Below are positions 44,503 to 53,092 of a DNA stretch of 64,000 nucleotides, piece after piece. Every line of letters starts with the position of its first letter. Position 1 is the stretch's first letter. The translations under genes were made by a program, and so were the position numbers. Location: positions 1 through 64,000 of the forward strand of contig SAQE01000012.1 of NCBI GenBank assembly GCA_004020545.1, given 5' to 3'. The notes beneath the pieces were generated by a model, which was not told the DNA's origin, did not search any database, and worked only from the letters and a program-made list of their open reading frames with translations. This DNA is from Mesorhizobium sp. Its GTDB lineage: Bacteria; Pseudomonadota; Alphaproteobacteria; Rhizobiales; Rhizobiaceae.

Positions 44503-45168
44503 TCATACCCTGATGCCGCGCAGGTAATGCAGGCCGAGCCAGTTGAGCGGGCCGCCTTCGATGCGCTCGAATCCGACTGCCGCCAGCGGTTGGCGAAGAC
44601 GGTGCAGGTCGAACTGGCCATGCAGGCCGTGCTTTGCCGACATGTGTCCGCGCTCACTAACGGGGCCTGCATAGTCGATCAGCAACAACCGTCCGCCCGG
44701 AGGCAGAACGCGCGCCGCCTCGCGCAGGCAAAGGCTGCGTCTTGCTTCCGGCACCATATGCAGCACCGTCGTGAAGGTGACCGCATCGAAGCGTCCGTCC
44801 TCAAACGGCAATTCGGCCGCATCGGCATGGTGAAACGCGATGTCGAGGCCTGCCCGGCTGGCCTTTCGGCGAGCCGCGGCAAGCATCTTTTCGGAGACGT
44901 CGACGCCAACCACCGATCCGCCGGGCTGCACGCGGCGCCATGCCGAAATCGCCTGCGTGCCCGTGCCGCATCCGACGTCCAGCAGTTGGAAGCCTGGCGC
45001 CAGACCGGCCAGATCGAGCAGAGCCTCGCGATAGGCCCGGTCGCGCCCGCGGGTCAGGACAAGGACCAGCAGGTCATAGAGGCGCGGAAAGCCGATGCCC
45101 TTGTTGGCGTCCGGGCCGATTACGGCTCCAGCGGCATGCTTTTCGCGTCGCATATGGTGCATGTTCAT
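44503..45168 (-). CDS. SAM-dependent class I methyltransferase
   Basis: This 221-residue protein has motif I LLDVGCGTGTQA, the acidic end of strand two in VVGVDVSEKML, HHADAAELPFEDGRFDAVT and a post-III region. It resembles UbiE/COQ5-type methyltransferases. The substrate is unknown. The ATG at 45168 has GGAAGG five bases upstream. It is divergent from a TetR-type regulator that probably represses it. Confidence 0.87.
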   Translation of the reverse strand: MNMHHMRREKHAAGAVIGPDANKGIGFPRLYDLLVLVLTRGRDRAYREALLDLAGLAPGFQLLDVGCGTGTQAISAWRRVQPGGSVVGVDVSEKMLAAARRKASRAGLDIAFHHADAAELPFEDGRFDAVTFTTVLHMVPEARRSLCLREAARVLPPGGRLLLIDYAGPVSERGHMSAKHGLHGQFDLHRLRQPLAAVGFERIEGGPLNWLGLHYLRGIRV

Positions 45169-45387
45169 CACGTCCTTCCTTCAACAGGCAGTTCGAGAAA
45201 CCCGCGAACGCCGGCACAGCGGCTGACGGCTGGCGGAACTTCGAAACAGTCCGTATGATAATGGACACCCTGTCCGGGATTTTCGACGGACGATGCAGGC
45301 GGAACGTTCGTTAACGGACAATCCGCGCCTGCCGTCCTGAAAAAGGCGGGCCAGGGAAGACGCTCCGTGGACCGGCGAAGGAGATTC

Positions 45388-45990
45388 ATGTCGCGCGAGA
45401 TTGATCGGCGAGCGGCCCGCACGCGCAAAGCCCTTCACCAGGCGCTGCTGACGCTCATGCTGCGAAAGGGCTACGAGGCTCTCTCGGTGCAGGACATCAT
45501 CGATGAAGCCGATGTCGGCCGCTCGACATTCTACGCGCACTATACCGGCAAGGAGGATCTCCTGCGCAGCGGCTTCCAGATGCTTCGGGAGGAGCTCAAG
45601 GAGGCGCAATCGACGGCGCGCGCAGGAGCCAAAGCCTCACACGACGACCCGCTCGGCTTCAGCACGGCCATGTTCGAGCATGCCGCCCGGTATGCCGACC
45701 ACTATCGGACGATGATTGGCGGGCGCGGCGGCGCCGTGACTGAGAACGAAATCCGCCTGATCCTGTCGGAAATGGTGCGGCAGGATCTGTCTTCCTCTCT
45801 CCATGACGACACCATTCCGCGCGACTTCGTCGTGCAATTCATCGTCAGCGCCTTCTTGACCGCTCTGAACTGGTGGTTCGAGCGGAAGCCGAAACTATCG
45901 CCGTCCCAGGTCGACGCCATGTTCCGGAGCCTTGTGCTCGACGGGCTTTCTCCGTTGATGGGCGACGAGAGCCGGTCGTCGGCGGATTAG
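45388..45990 (+). CDS. TetR/AcrR-family regulator
   Basis: This 200-residue repressor has its helix-turn-helix at about residues 25-50 (ALSVQDIIDEADVGRSTFYAHYTGKEDLL). The C-terminal domain contains FIVSAFLTALNWWFERKPKLSP, common in TetR members of this size. AAGGAG precedes the ATG at 45388. It is divergent from the methyltransferase gene, the most likely target. Confidence 0.87.
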   Translation: MSREIDRRAARTRKALHQALLTLMLRKGYEALSVQDIIDEADVGRSTFYAHYTGKEDLLRSGFQMLREELKEAQSTARAGAKASHDDPLGFSTAMFEHAARYADHYRTMIGGRGGAVTENEIRLILSEMVRQDLSSSLHDDTIPRDFVVQFIVSAFLTALNWWFERKPKLSPSQVDAMFRSLVLDGLSPLMGDESRSSAD

Positions 45991-46041
45991 CCTGCGACAC
46001 ATCGCGACACGGATTGACCGATCTGCAGGATCCGGCCGGGC

Positions 46042-47226
46042 TTACTCGAACCGAGCAGCCGTCCACGCTCCGCCTGCCGCATTCGACTCCACCGCGGCTG
46101 CTACGAACTTCACGCCGCGCGCGCCGTCGACCACGTCCGGCACCTGCGCGACGCGGGCGGCATCGATTGTGCCGCCCGCGCGATGCGCGCGGATGATGTC
46201 GGCGGCGTCGCGGTAGAAATTGGCGAAGGCCTCGATATAGCCTTCCGGATGCGCGGCCGGCATGCGCGAGACGCGCCGCGCTTCCGTGGTCGAGCTATGG
46301 CCGCCGCGCACCAGCGTGCGGGTCTCCTCGCCATAGGGCGAGAAGCGCAGCTCCTCCGGCCGCGTGCCCGACCATTCGAGCCCGGCCTTTTCGCCATAGA
46401 TGCGCACCGAGAGATCGTTGTAGTGGCCGGGCGAGGTCTGGCTGGCGAGGATCGTGCCGCGCGCCCCGCCCGTCCAGCGCACCAGGACATGCGCATTGTC
46501 GTCGAGCCGCCGTCCGGGCACGGCGGTGAAGAGATCCGCCGAGACCGCCTCCGCCTCGAAGCCCGAAATGAAGCTTGCCAGGTTGAAGGCGTGCACGCCG
46601 ATGTCGGCGAGCACCGCCGACTGTCCGGCGCGCGCCGGGTCGGTGCGCCATTCGGCCTGCTTCTGCCCTTGCGCGTCGATCGGCTGCGTCAGCCAGTCCT
46701 GGATATAGGCGCCATGCACGGAGACGATGCGGCCGAGCGCGCCCGCCGCCACCATCTCGCGCGCCTGCCGCACCATGGCGTAGCCGGTGTTGTTGAGGGT
46801 CACGACGAAGCGGCGCTTCCTCGCTTTTGTCAGCGCCACCAGGGCTTCGGCCTCGGCTAGCGTGATCGACAGCGGCTTATCGCAGATGACGTCGATGCCG
46901 GCCTCGAGGAAGGCGGTGGCGATCGGCGCGTGCAGATGGTTGGGCGTGACGACGACCACCGCCTCGATGCCATCCGGCCGCGCCGCTTCGGCTTTCGCCA
47001 TGGCATGATAGTCGGCATAGCTGCGCTCCGGCGTTATATCGATCTCGGCGGCCGAGGCCGCCGCGTTCTCCGGATCCGAGGAAAGCGCACCCGCCACGAG
47101 GGCGATCTGGTCGTCGAGCCGCATGGCGAGGCGGTGCACCGCGCCGATGAAGGCGTTGCGGCCACCGCCGACCATGCCGACCGCCAGGCGTTGGCGCGAG
47201 ATTCCGTCAGCAGTTGCATAGACCAT
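46042..47226 (-). CDS. Gfo/Idh/MocA-family oxidoreductase
   Basis: This 394-residue NAD(P)-dependent sugar dehydrogenase has a Rossmann motif VGMVGGGRNAFIGAVHR, VVVTPNHLHAPIATAFLEAG, and CDKPLSITLAEAEAL in place of the usual EKP. The lysine there is probably catalytic. It belongs to the polyol/inositol-type dehydrogenases. It is transcribed away from the RpiR gene and sugar operon, so it is likely part of the same pathway. GGGAGGA precedes the ATG. Confidence 0.9.
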   Translation of the reverse strand: MVYATADGISRQRLAVGMVGGGRNAFIGAVHRLAMRLDDQIALVAGALSSDPENAAASAAEIDITPERSYADYHAMAKAEAARPDGIEAVVVVTPNHLHAPIATAFLEAGIDVICDKPLSITLAEAEALVALTKARKRRFVVTLNNTGYAMVRQAREMVAAGALGRIVSVHGAYIQDWLTQPIDAQGQKQAEWRTDPARAGQSAVLADIGVHAFNLASFISGFEAEAVSADLFTAVPGRRLDDNAHVLVRWTGGARGTILASQTSPGHYNDLSVRIYGEKAGLEWSGTRPEELRFSPYGEETRTLVRGGHSSTTEARRVSRMPAAHPEGYIEAFANFYRDAADIIRAHRAGGTIDAARVAQVPDVVDGARGVKFVAAAVESNAAGGAWTAARFE

Positions 47227-47473
47227 GGTTCGATTCCTCCCGGATGGCTGTCGTTGACAGCGCAGGACTATAGGGGGCTCCTCGCCAATTTCGAACGGCT
47301 TTTCCAAATTTTGTTTTGTAAAACGATCGTGCCGCACTAGCCTTGCGCGAAAACCGTAGAGGAGGGTTCAGGCAATGAAACGCCGCATGGCTGTCGGTTG
47401 GCTCATCAAGGTTATGGAAACACGACAATCGCTTCAGGTTTTGAGTTCGCCCTTTTTTCCGGACGTTGGTGCT
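47227..47473. other. AT-rich promoter region with an orphan start codon
   Basis: The region includes TTTTGTTTTGTAAAACGATC, unusually AT-rich here. It also has an ATG at 47375 behind a strong GAGGAGGG ribosome site. The frame from that ATG (MKRRMAVGWLIKVMETRQ) runs straight into the palindromic repeat and does not look like a normal protein. It may be the broken start of a lost gene. Confidence 0.4.
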
Positions 47474-47644
47474 GCCCCTCACCTGCCTGCCGGCATCCTC
47501 TCCCCGTATAGGGACGGGGAGAGGGGTGCTCCCATCGCCGGTTTCGCTAGTCGCCAGCGTTGCAGGAAAGGCGCCGAGGCTGCAGCCAGCCTCCTTCTCC
47601 CCGTCACTAAACGGGGAGAAGGTGCCGGCAGGCGGATGAGGGGC
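47474..47644. repeat. Rhizobial intergenic palindromic element (RIME-like)
   Basis: The 171-bp segment is a large inverted repeat. The left arm contains CCTGCCGGCATCCTCTCCCC and the right arm has GGGGAGAAGGTGCCGGCAGG in inverse. Each arm also holds its own small hairpin (CTCCCCGT ... ACGGGGAG). This arrangement matches the intergenic mosaic elements common in Rhizobiaceae and Mesorhizobium. Confidence 0.8.
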
Positions 47645-47724
47645 GGTGCCGACTTTGACAATTGGTGGTCTCCACCAAAGGTTGGGGTCCCCTCATACGC
47701 GACAGCTCAAACCCGGCCCATCCC

Positions 47725-48612
47725 ATGAGCGGCGCGCGAACCTCACCCAGCCGGGCCGCCGGCGAGAGTGCTCCCCGCAAACAAAGCCGTTCGCTGGCAG
47801 CACTTGGCTACACGAAACCACAAACCTATGAGGAACTGCGCGCCGTGCTCTCTTCCGGCACCGTGCATTTCCCGAAGCGGCTGCGCCAGGTCGCCATCTT
47901 CCTGTGGCAGCATCCGAGCGACGTGGCGCTCGGCACCATTGCGCAGGTGGCCGACCAGGCCGGCGTGCAGCCCTCAACGCTGGTGCGCTTCGCGCAGATC
48001 TTCGGCTATGCCGGATTTTCCGATTTCCAGGGCCTGTTCAAGGACCACATGAAAGGCTCATGGCCGGAGGGGCGCAGCCACGAGCCCGCGGCCGAACCCA
48101 ACGCCAACCTGCATTTCCTCAACGGCATGGTCGGCGCCTCGCAAGCCTCGCTCAGCCGCATCGGCAACGGCTTCGACATCGACAGTTTCGAGAAGATGGT
48201 CGAACTGCTGGCCAGCGCCGAACTGATCTATGTCATCGGCAGCAAGCGGGCCTTTCCCGTCACCACCTATCTGTCGCTGACGCTGTCGCAGCAGGGGGTG
48301 CGCAACGTGCTGGTCGACAATGCCGGCTCGACCGCAATCGACCAGGTCGGCTGCATAACGCCGCGCGACGCGGTGCTGGCGGTCTCCTTCAGCCCCTACA
48401 ATTCGATCACGCCAGACCTCGTCGCCGTCGCGCATGAGCGCAAGGCGCGCATCGTCACCATCACCGACAGCACCTTTTCGCCGCTGGTGAAGCTCTCGGA
48501 CACATGGCTGGAAGTTGTGGAGTCGGATTTCGCCGGTTTCCGCTCGCTGGCCGCATCACTCGCCGTCGGCATGGCTTTGGCCCACGGCGTTGTCGCGCGC
48601 CGGACAGGCTGA
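47725..48612 (+). CDS. RpiR-family (MurR/RpiR) transcriptional regulator
   Basis: This 295-residue regulator has an N-terminal HTH_6 domain (VADQAGVQPSTLVRFAQIFGYAGFSDFQ) and a C-terminal SIS sugar-phosphate domain (LIYVIGSKRAFPVTTYLSLTL). It senses a phosphorylated sugar and probably controls the operon 48680-56630. The start at 47725 lacks a clear ribosome site; a further upstream start is possible. Confidence 0.88.
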   Translation: MSGARTSPSRAAGESAPRKQSRSLAALGYTKPQTYEELRAVLSSGTVHFPKRLRQVAIFLWQHPSDVALGTIAQVADQAGVQPSTLVRFAQIFGYAGFSDFQGLFKDHMKGSWPEGRSHEPAAEPNANLHFLNGMVGASQASLSRIGNGFDIDSFEKMVELLASAELIYVIGSKRAFPVTTYLSLTLSQQGVRNVLVDNAGSTAIDQVGCITPRDAVLAVSFSPYNSITPDLVAVAHERKARIVTITDSTFSPLVKLSDTWLEVVESDFAGFRSLAASLAVGMALAHGVVARRTG

Positions 48613-48679
48613 CCGGGTTGACTATCGGGAATTATTGTTCCATATTTGAAAAAATAGAAACTTTATTCCAGGAGGAGGA

Positions 48680-49462
48680 ATGGAGGTTCGGCTCGACAAC
48701 AAGGTGGTGCTGGTCACCGGCGCGACGCAGGGCATTGGCCGCGCGATCGCCGAGACCGCTGCGCGCTCTGGCGCCGAAGGCCTTGTGATCACCGGCCGCG
48801 ACCGCAAACGCGGCGACGCTGTCGCCGCGGAACTTTCCGCCATGGGCACCCCGACCGCCTTTGCCGCGGCCGACCTCGGCGATCCCGAGGCTCCGGCAAT
48901 GCTCGCCCGGGCCTGCATCGAGCGCTTCGGCCGCATCGACGCACTCGTGAATGCCGCCGGCCTTACCGACCGCGCCTCCTTCGTCGATGCCAGCCTCGAA
49001 GACTGGGCATCGCTGTTCGCCGTCAATGCGCGCGCGCCCTTCTTCCTGATGCAGGCGGCGATCGCCGACATGAGGAAGCGCGGTGGGGGCGGCGCCATCG
49101 TCAACATCCTGTCGATCAACGCGCATTGCGGCTCGCCCGAGCTTGCCGTCTATTCCGCCACCAAAGGCGCGTTGGCGACGCTGACCAAGAATGCCGCCAA
49201 TGCCCACCGCTTCGACCGCATCCGCGTCAACGGCATCAATGTCGGCTGGACCGACACGCCGGCGGAACGCGTCATGCAGGCCGAAACGCTTGGCCAAGGG
49301 CCGGGCTGGCTCGATGCGGCCAATGCGGCCCAGCCCTTCGGCCGGCTGTTCTCGGTGAACGACATCGCGAACCTCGCCGTCTTCCTGCTCTCCGACGCGG
49401 CCGGACCGATGACCGGCGCGCTGATCGACCAGGAGCAATGGGTGATCGGAGCGAACCGGTGA
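48680..49462 (+). CDS. Short-chain dehydrogenase/reductase
   Basis: This 260-residue classical SDR has VTGATQGIGRAIAE, NAAGLTDRASFVD, and the catalytic Ser and YSATKGALATLTK. It is probably a sugar or polyol dehydrogenase. GGAGGAGGA precedes the ATG, and the stop overlaps the next start. An AT-rich stretch with short inverted repeats (48630-48670) precedes it and may be the RpiR operator. Confidence 0.9.
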   Translation: MEVRLDNKVVLVTGATQGIGRAIAETAARSGAEGLVITGRDRKRGDAVAAELSAMGTPTAFAAADLGDPEAPAMLARACIERFGRIDALVNAAGLTDRASFVDASLEDWASLFAVNARAPFFLMQAAIADMRKRGGGGAIVNILSINAHCGSPELAVYSATKGALATLTKNAANAHRFDRIRVNGINVGWTDTPAERVMQAETLGQGPGWLDAANAAQPFGRLFSVNDIANLAVFLLSDAAGPMTGALIDQEQWVIGANR

Positions 49463-50985
49463 GTGCCGAAAGCCTCGGCCCTGCCCTGCTCAGTTGCTTG
49501 CCGTCCGAGGTCCGCAAGCCGGCTTACGATCGCGCAGCACTGAGACCGGGTATCGCGCATATCGGTGTCGGCGCCTTCCATCGCTGCCATCAAGCCGAAT
49601 ATACCGACGATCTCCTTGCAAGCCATTTCGACCGCTGGGGGCTGGTCGGCATCAACATCCGCCCACCCCGTCTTGCCGAAACGCTCGGCCGGCAGCACGG
49701 CCTCTACACGCGGCTGATCCGCCAGAATGACGAGGTCGAAGCGCGCGTCATCGGCAGCATCGTCCGCGTCGTCGACAGCCAGGACAGTGCCGCGCCGGCG
49801 CTCGAGGTGCTGGCCTCGCCCGACATCGAGATGGTCACAATGACAGTGACCGAGAAAGGCTATTGCCACGTTCCGTCGAACGGCACGCTCGACCTCGACC
49901 ATCCCGACATCGTGCACGACCTCGCCAACCCGCAAGCGCCGCGCAGCGTGCCCGGCATCCTGGCGAGGGCGCTGGAGCTGCGCATGGGCTCGCATGGCCG
50001 GCCGGTGACGCTGCTGTCCTGCGACAACATCCCGACCAATGGCATCATCCTCGGCAATGTCGTGCGGGCGTTCGCCGAGCAGCGCGGCAATGGGCTGGCG
50101 GATTGGATCGCCGCCAATGTCGCATTCCCCTCGGCCATGGTCGATCGCATCGCGCCGGCAACGACAGAGGCCGATATCGACACCGTCGAAGACCGCTTCG
50201 GCTATCGCGACAGCGCCGTGGTTGTCGGCGAACGGTTCCGCCAATGGGTGATCGAGGACCGTTTCGCCGGCCGCGTGCCGCGCTGGGACCTCGTCGGAGC
50301 GACCTTCGTAAACGACGTCACGCCGTTCGAGCACCTCAAGATGCGGGTGCTGAACGGTGCCCAGACCACGCTCGCCTATCTCGGCGTTCTAGGCGGCTTC
50401 GAACATACATCGGACGCCATGGCCGACCCGCTGCTGGCAGCCTTCGTTCGCCGCATGCTGATGGAAGAGACGCTGCCGACGCTGATGCCGGTGCCCGGCA
50501 TCTCGCCGGCCGCCTATGTCGAGCAGAGCCTGGCTCGCCTCACCAACACGGCGATCCGCCACCGCAACCACCAGATCGCCACCGACGGCTCGCAGAAGAT
50601 CGTGCAGCGCCTGCTCAGCCCGATCCGCGACCGCCTGGCGAAAGGCGACAGCATCACGCTGCTGTCGGTCCCGGTCGCCGGCTGGATGGCCTATCTGATC
50701 AAGGCATCGGCACGCTTCGGCCAGGCCTGGCAGGTGTCCGATCCCTTTGCCGAAAAGATCGCGGAGATTGCCGACCGCGTGGGCGCCGACAGCAAGGAAT
50801 TGGCCAATGCAATCCTTGCGATCGACGCCATCTTCGATCGTTCGCTCGCCGCCAGCGACATGTTCCGCGCAAATGTCGTCGCCGGCCTCGATGGACTGCT
50901 CTCAGACGATCCGATGACCTTTGTCAGACATGTCCGCGCTGACCTAATAGATGCGCGGTTGAAGCGACCAGCGCGATCTGCATAG
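49459..50985 (+). CDS. Mannitol dehydrogenase-family oxidoreductase, GTG start
   Basis: This 508-residue long-chain polyol dehydrogenase (mannitol 2-dehydrogenase, fructuronate or tagaturonate reductase group) has HIGVGAFHRCHQAEY, the family signature MVDRIAPAT and LKMRVLNGAQTTLAYLG. In the last, the lysine and asparagine are present but the usual histidine (NGSH) is glutamine. The start is GTG at 49459, overlapping the SDR stop, with GGAG seven bases upstream. Confidence 0.88.
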   Translation: MSAESLGPALLSCLPSEVRKPAYDRAALRPGIAHIGVGAFHRCHQAEYTDDLLASHFDRWGLVGINIRPPRLAETLGRQHGLYTRLIRQNDEVEARVIGSIVRVVDSQDSAAPALEVLASPDIEMVTMTVTEKGYCHVPSNGTLDLDHPDIVHDLANPQAPRSVPGILARALELRMGSHGRPVTLLSCDNIPTNGIILGNVVRAFAEQRGNGLADWIAANVAFPSAMVDRIAPATTEADIDTVEDRFGYRDSAVVVGERFRQWVIEDRFAGRVPRWDLVGATFVNDVTPFEHLKMRVLNGAQTTLAYLGVLGGFEHTSDAMADPLLAAFVRRMLMEETLPTLMPVPGISPAAYVEQSLARLTNTAIRHRNHQIATDGSQKIVQRLLSPIRDRLAKGDSITLLSVPVAGWMAYLIKASARFGQAWQVSDPFAEKIAEIADRVGADSKELANAILAIDAIFDRSLAASDMFRANVVAGLDGLLSDDPMTFVRHVRADLIDARLKRPARSA

Positions 50986-51003
50986 TACGAAGAGGGAGGC
51001 ATC

Positions 51004-51918
51004 ATGAAGCTTGGACTGCTCACGGCACCATTTCCCGATACTGCGCTTAGCGAGGTCGCCGACTGGGCGCGCTCGGTCGGCTTCGAAGCGCTGGAGATCG
51101 CCTGCTGGCCGAAGACTTCGGGTGCCAGCCGACGCTATGCCGGCACCAGCCATATCGACGCCGCCGGCATCTCGGCCTCGGAAGCCAAGGACATCGCAGC
51201 CTCGCTTGCCGGCAAGGGCCTGACCATCTCCGGCCTCGGCTTCTATCCCAATCCCCTGCATCCGGATCAGGCGCATCGCGAGGCGGTGATCGATCACCTG
51301 AGGAAGGTGATCGTGCTGGCGAGCCGCATGGGTGTTTCGCTGGTCAACACCTTCTGCGGTGGCGATGCCTCGAAGACGATCGACGCCAACTGGGAAGACG
51401 CTCAAAAGGTCTGGCCCTCGATCATCGCCCATGCGCGCGAGCATGGCGTCAAGCTCGCCTTCGAGAACTGCCCGATGATCTTCAGCTATGACGAATGGCC
51501 GGGCGGGCACAACATCGCCTACTCGCCATACGTCTGGCGCCGCATCCTGGAGGCCTGGGGCGGCGACGTTGGCATGAATTTCGATCCCTCGCATCTCGTC
51601 TGGCAGATGATCGACAAGCAGCGCTTCATCCGCGAGTTCGGCCCACACATGCTGCATGTGCATGCCAAGGACCTGATGATTGATCATGATGGTTTGTACG
51701 AGCGCGGAATTCTTTCCGCCGGCATAGGCTGGCAGGTGCCGCGCATGCCGGGGCTGGGCGACATCAACTGGAGCACCATCTTTTCGGGCCTCTACCGGGC
51801 CGGATATGACGGGCCGGTCATCATCGAGCATGAGGACCGCCGGTTCGAGGGGAGCGACGAAAAGGTGAAGCGCGGTTTGCTGCTGGCCCGCGACGTGCTG
51901 CGCCCCTTCGTCAAATGA
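51004..51918 (+). CDS. Sugar phosphate isomerase/epimerase (xylose isomerase-like TIM barrel)
   Basis: This 304-residue protein has the AP_endonuc_2 fold: GFEALEIACWPKTS at the start, KLAFENCPMIF, GMNFDPSHLVWQMID and the C-terminal VIIEHEDRRFEG, which supply the metal-binding acids and histidines. It probably isomerises or epimerises the sugar made by the neighbouring dehydrogenases. GAGGGAGG precedes the ATG. Confidence 0.88.
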   Translation: MKLGLLTAPFPDTALSEVADWARSVGFEALEIACWPKTSGASRRYAGTSHIDAAGISASEAKDIAASLAGKGLTISGLGFYPNPLHPDQAHREAVIDHLRKVIVLASRMGVSLVNTFCGGDASKTIDANWEDAQKVWPSIIAHAREHGVKLAFENCPMIFSYDEWPGGHNIAYSPYVWRRILEAWGGDVGMNFDPSHLVWQMIDKQRFIREFGPHMLHVHAKDLMIDHDGLYERGILSAGIGWQVPRMPGLGDINWSTIFSGLYRAGYDGPVIIEHEDRRFEGSDEKVKRGLLLARDVLRPFVK

Positions 51919-51981
51919 CGAAAAACTTGGCTCCGGTCGCAGCAGAGCCTGGAACTGAAATCAATGTGGAGGAGTACTGAA

Positions 51982-53016
51982 ATGAAGAAATACCTGACCA
52001 TGGCCCCGCTGCTGGCAGGTGCCGCCTTGCTTGCCTCGGTGGGCGTCTCGTCCGCCGAAGGCAAATACACGATTGGCATTTCCAACACCGTGCAGGGCAA
52101 TGGCTGGCGCGAGGAGATGATCTGCGCGATGAAGGCGCAGGCGCTCGCTTCCGGCGAGGTGGCGAAGCTCAACATCGCCCACCGCAACACCGACGCCGCC
52201 GGCCAGCTCGAGGACATCCGCAACCTGATCAGCGCCAAGGTCAACGCCATCGTCGTCAATCCGGCCGATCCGGCCGGCATCAAGGCCGGCCTCGAAGAAG
52301 CGACCAAGGCCGGCATCGTCGTCGTCGCCGTCGACCAGGCGGTAACCGAGCCGTCTGCCTACATCATCTCCAACAACCAGGAGCAGTACGCCTATCTCGG
52401 CGCCAAGTGGCTGTTCCAGCAGATGGGCGGCAAGGGCGATGTGCTTTATATGCGCGGCGCCGCCGGCGCCTCGGCCGACAGCGATCGCGACAAGGGCTTC
52501 AAGAAGGCTCTCGCCGAATTCCCCGACGTGAAGGTCGCGCAGGAGGTCTTCACCGGCTGGCAGCAGGACCAGGGCAAACAGCAGATCCTGTCCTTCCTCG
52601 CCACGGGGGCGCCGATCAACGGCATCTGGACCTCCGGCATCGACAACGTCATCGTCGACGCGCTGGTCGAGCAGCAGGCGCCGATGGTGCCGGTTGTCGG
52701 CGCCGACAACGCCGGCTTTGTCGGCCAGCTGAACACGGTCAAGGATCTTGTCGGCGCCGCCGTCACCAACCCCGGCTCGATCGGCGGCGCCGGCGTCACG
52801 CTGGCGCTGCAGATCCTCGACGGCAAGAAGCCGGCGCAGCAGACGGTTCTGGTCGAGCCGCAGCTTTGGGAAAACGCCACCGATGAGGGCAAGGCCAAGC
52901 TGAAATCGGCCGCCGATCCGTCGCTCAGCCCCGAATGGCCGGTCTCCATCTCGATCCCGGACTGGACCAGCTACACCAAGGACCAGATCGTCGCCTGCAA
53001 GGGCCCGGGCGAATAA
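51982..53016 (+). CDS. Sugar ABC transporter substrate-binding protein
   Basis: This 344-residue periplasmic protein has a signal peptide (MKKYLTMAPLLAGAALLASV, cleaved near SSAEG). The ribose-type domain has NTVQGNGWREEM, AIVVNPADPAGIKAG, VDQAVTEPSAYIISNNQ and GVTLALQILDGKKP. It delivers the sugar to the two permeases downstream. GGAGGAG precedes the ATG. Confidence 0.93.
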   Translation: MKKYLTMAPLLAGAALLASVGVSSAEGKYTIGISNTVQGNGWREEMICAMKAQALASGEVAKLNIAHRNTDAAGQLEDIRNLISAKVNAIVVNPADPAGIKAGLEEATKAGIVVVAVDQAVTEPSAYIISNNQEQYAYLGAKWLFQQMGGKGDVLYMRGAAGASADSDRDKGFKKALAEFPDVKVAQEVFTGWQQDQGKQQILSFLATGAPINGIWTSGIDNVIVDALVEQQAPMVPVVGADNAGFVGQLNTVKDLVGAAVTNPGSIGGAGVTLALQILDGKKPAQQTVLVEPQLWENATDEGKAKLKSAADPSLSPEWPVSISIPDWTSYTKDQIVACKGPGE

Positions 53017-53035
53017 TCGCCCGATCTGAACGGAA

Positions 53036-53071
53036 GGCGAGGACGTCGGACCAAGGTCTGGCGTCCTTGCC
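53036..53071 (+). terminator. Hairpin after the binding-protein gene (attenuator candidate)
   Basis: GGCGAGGACG and CGTCCTTGCC form a 10-bp stem with one G-T pair, followed by ATTTGAATT. It resembles the hairpin at 35499 in position and shape. Confidence 0.5.
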
Positions 53072-53092
53072 ATTTGAATTAGGCCCCATAAT

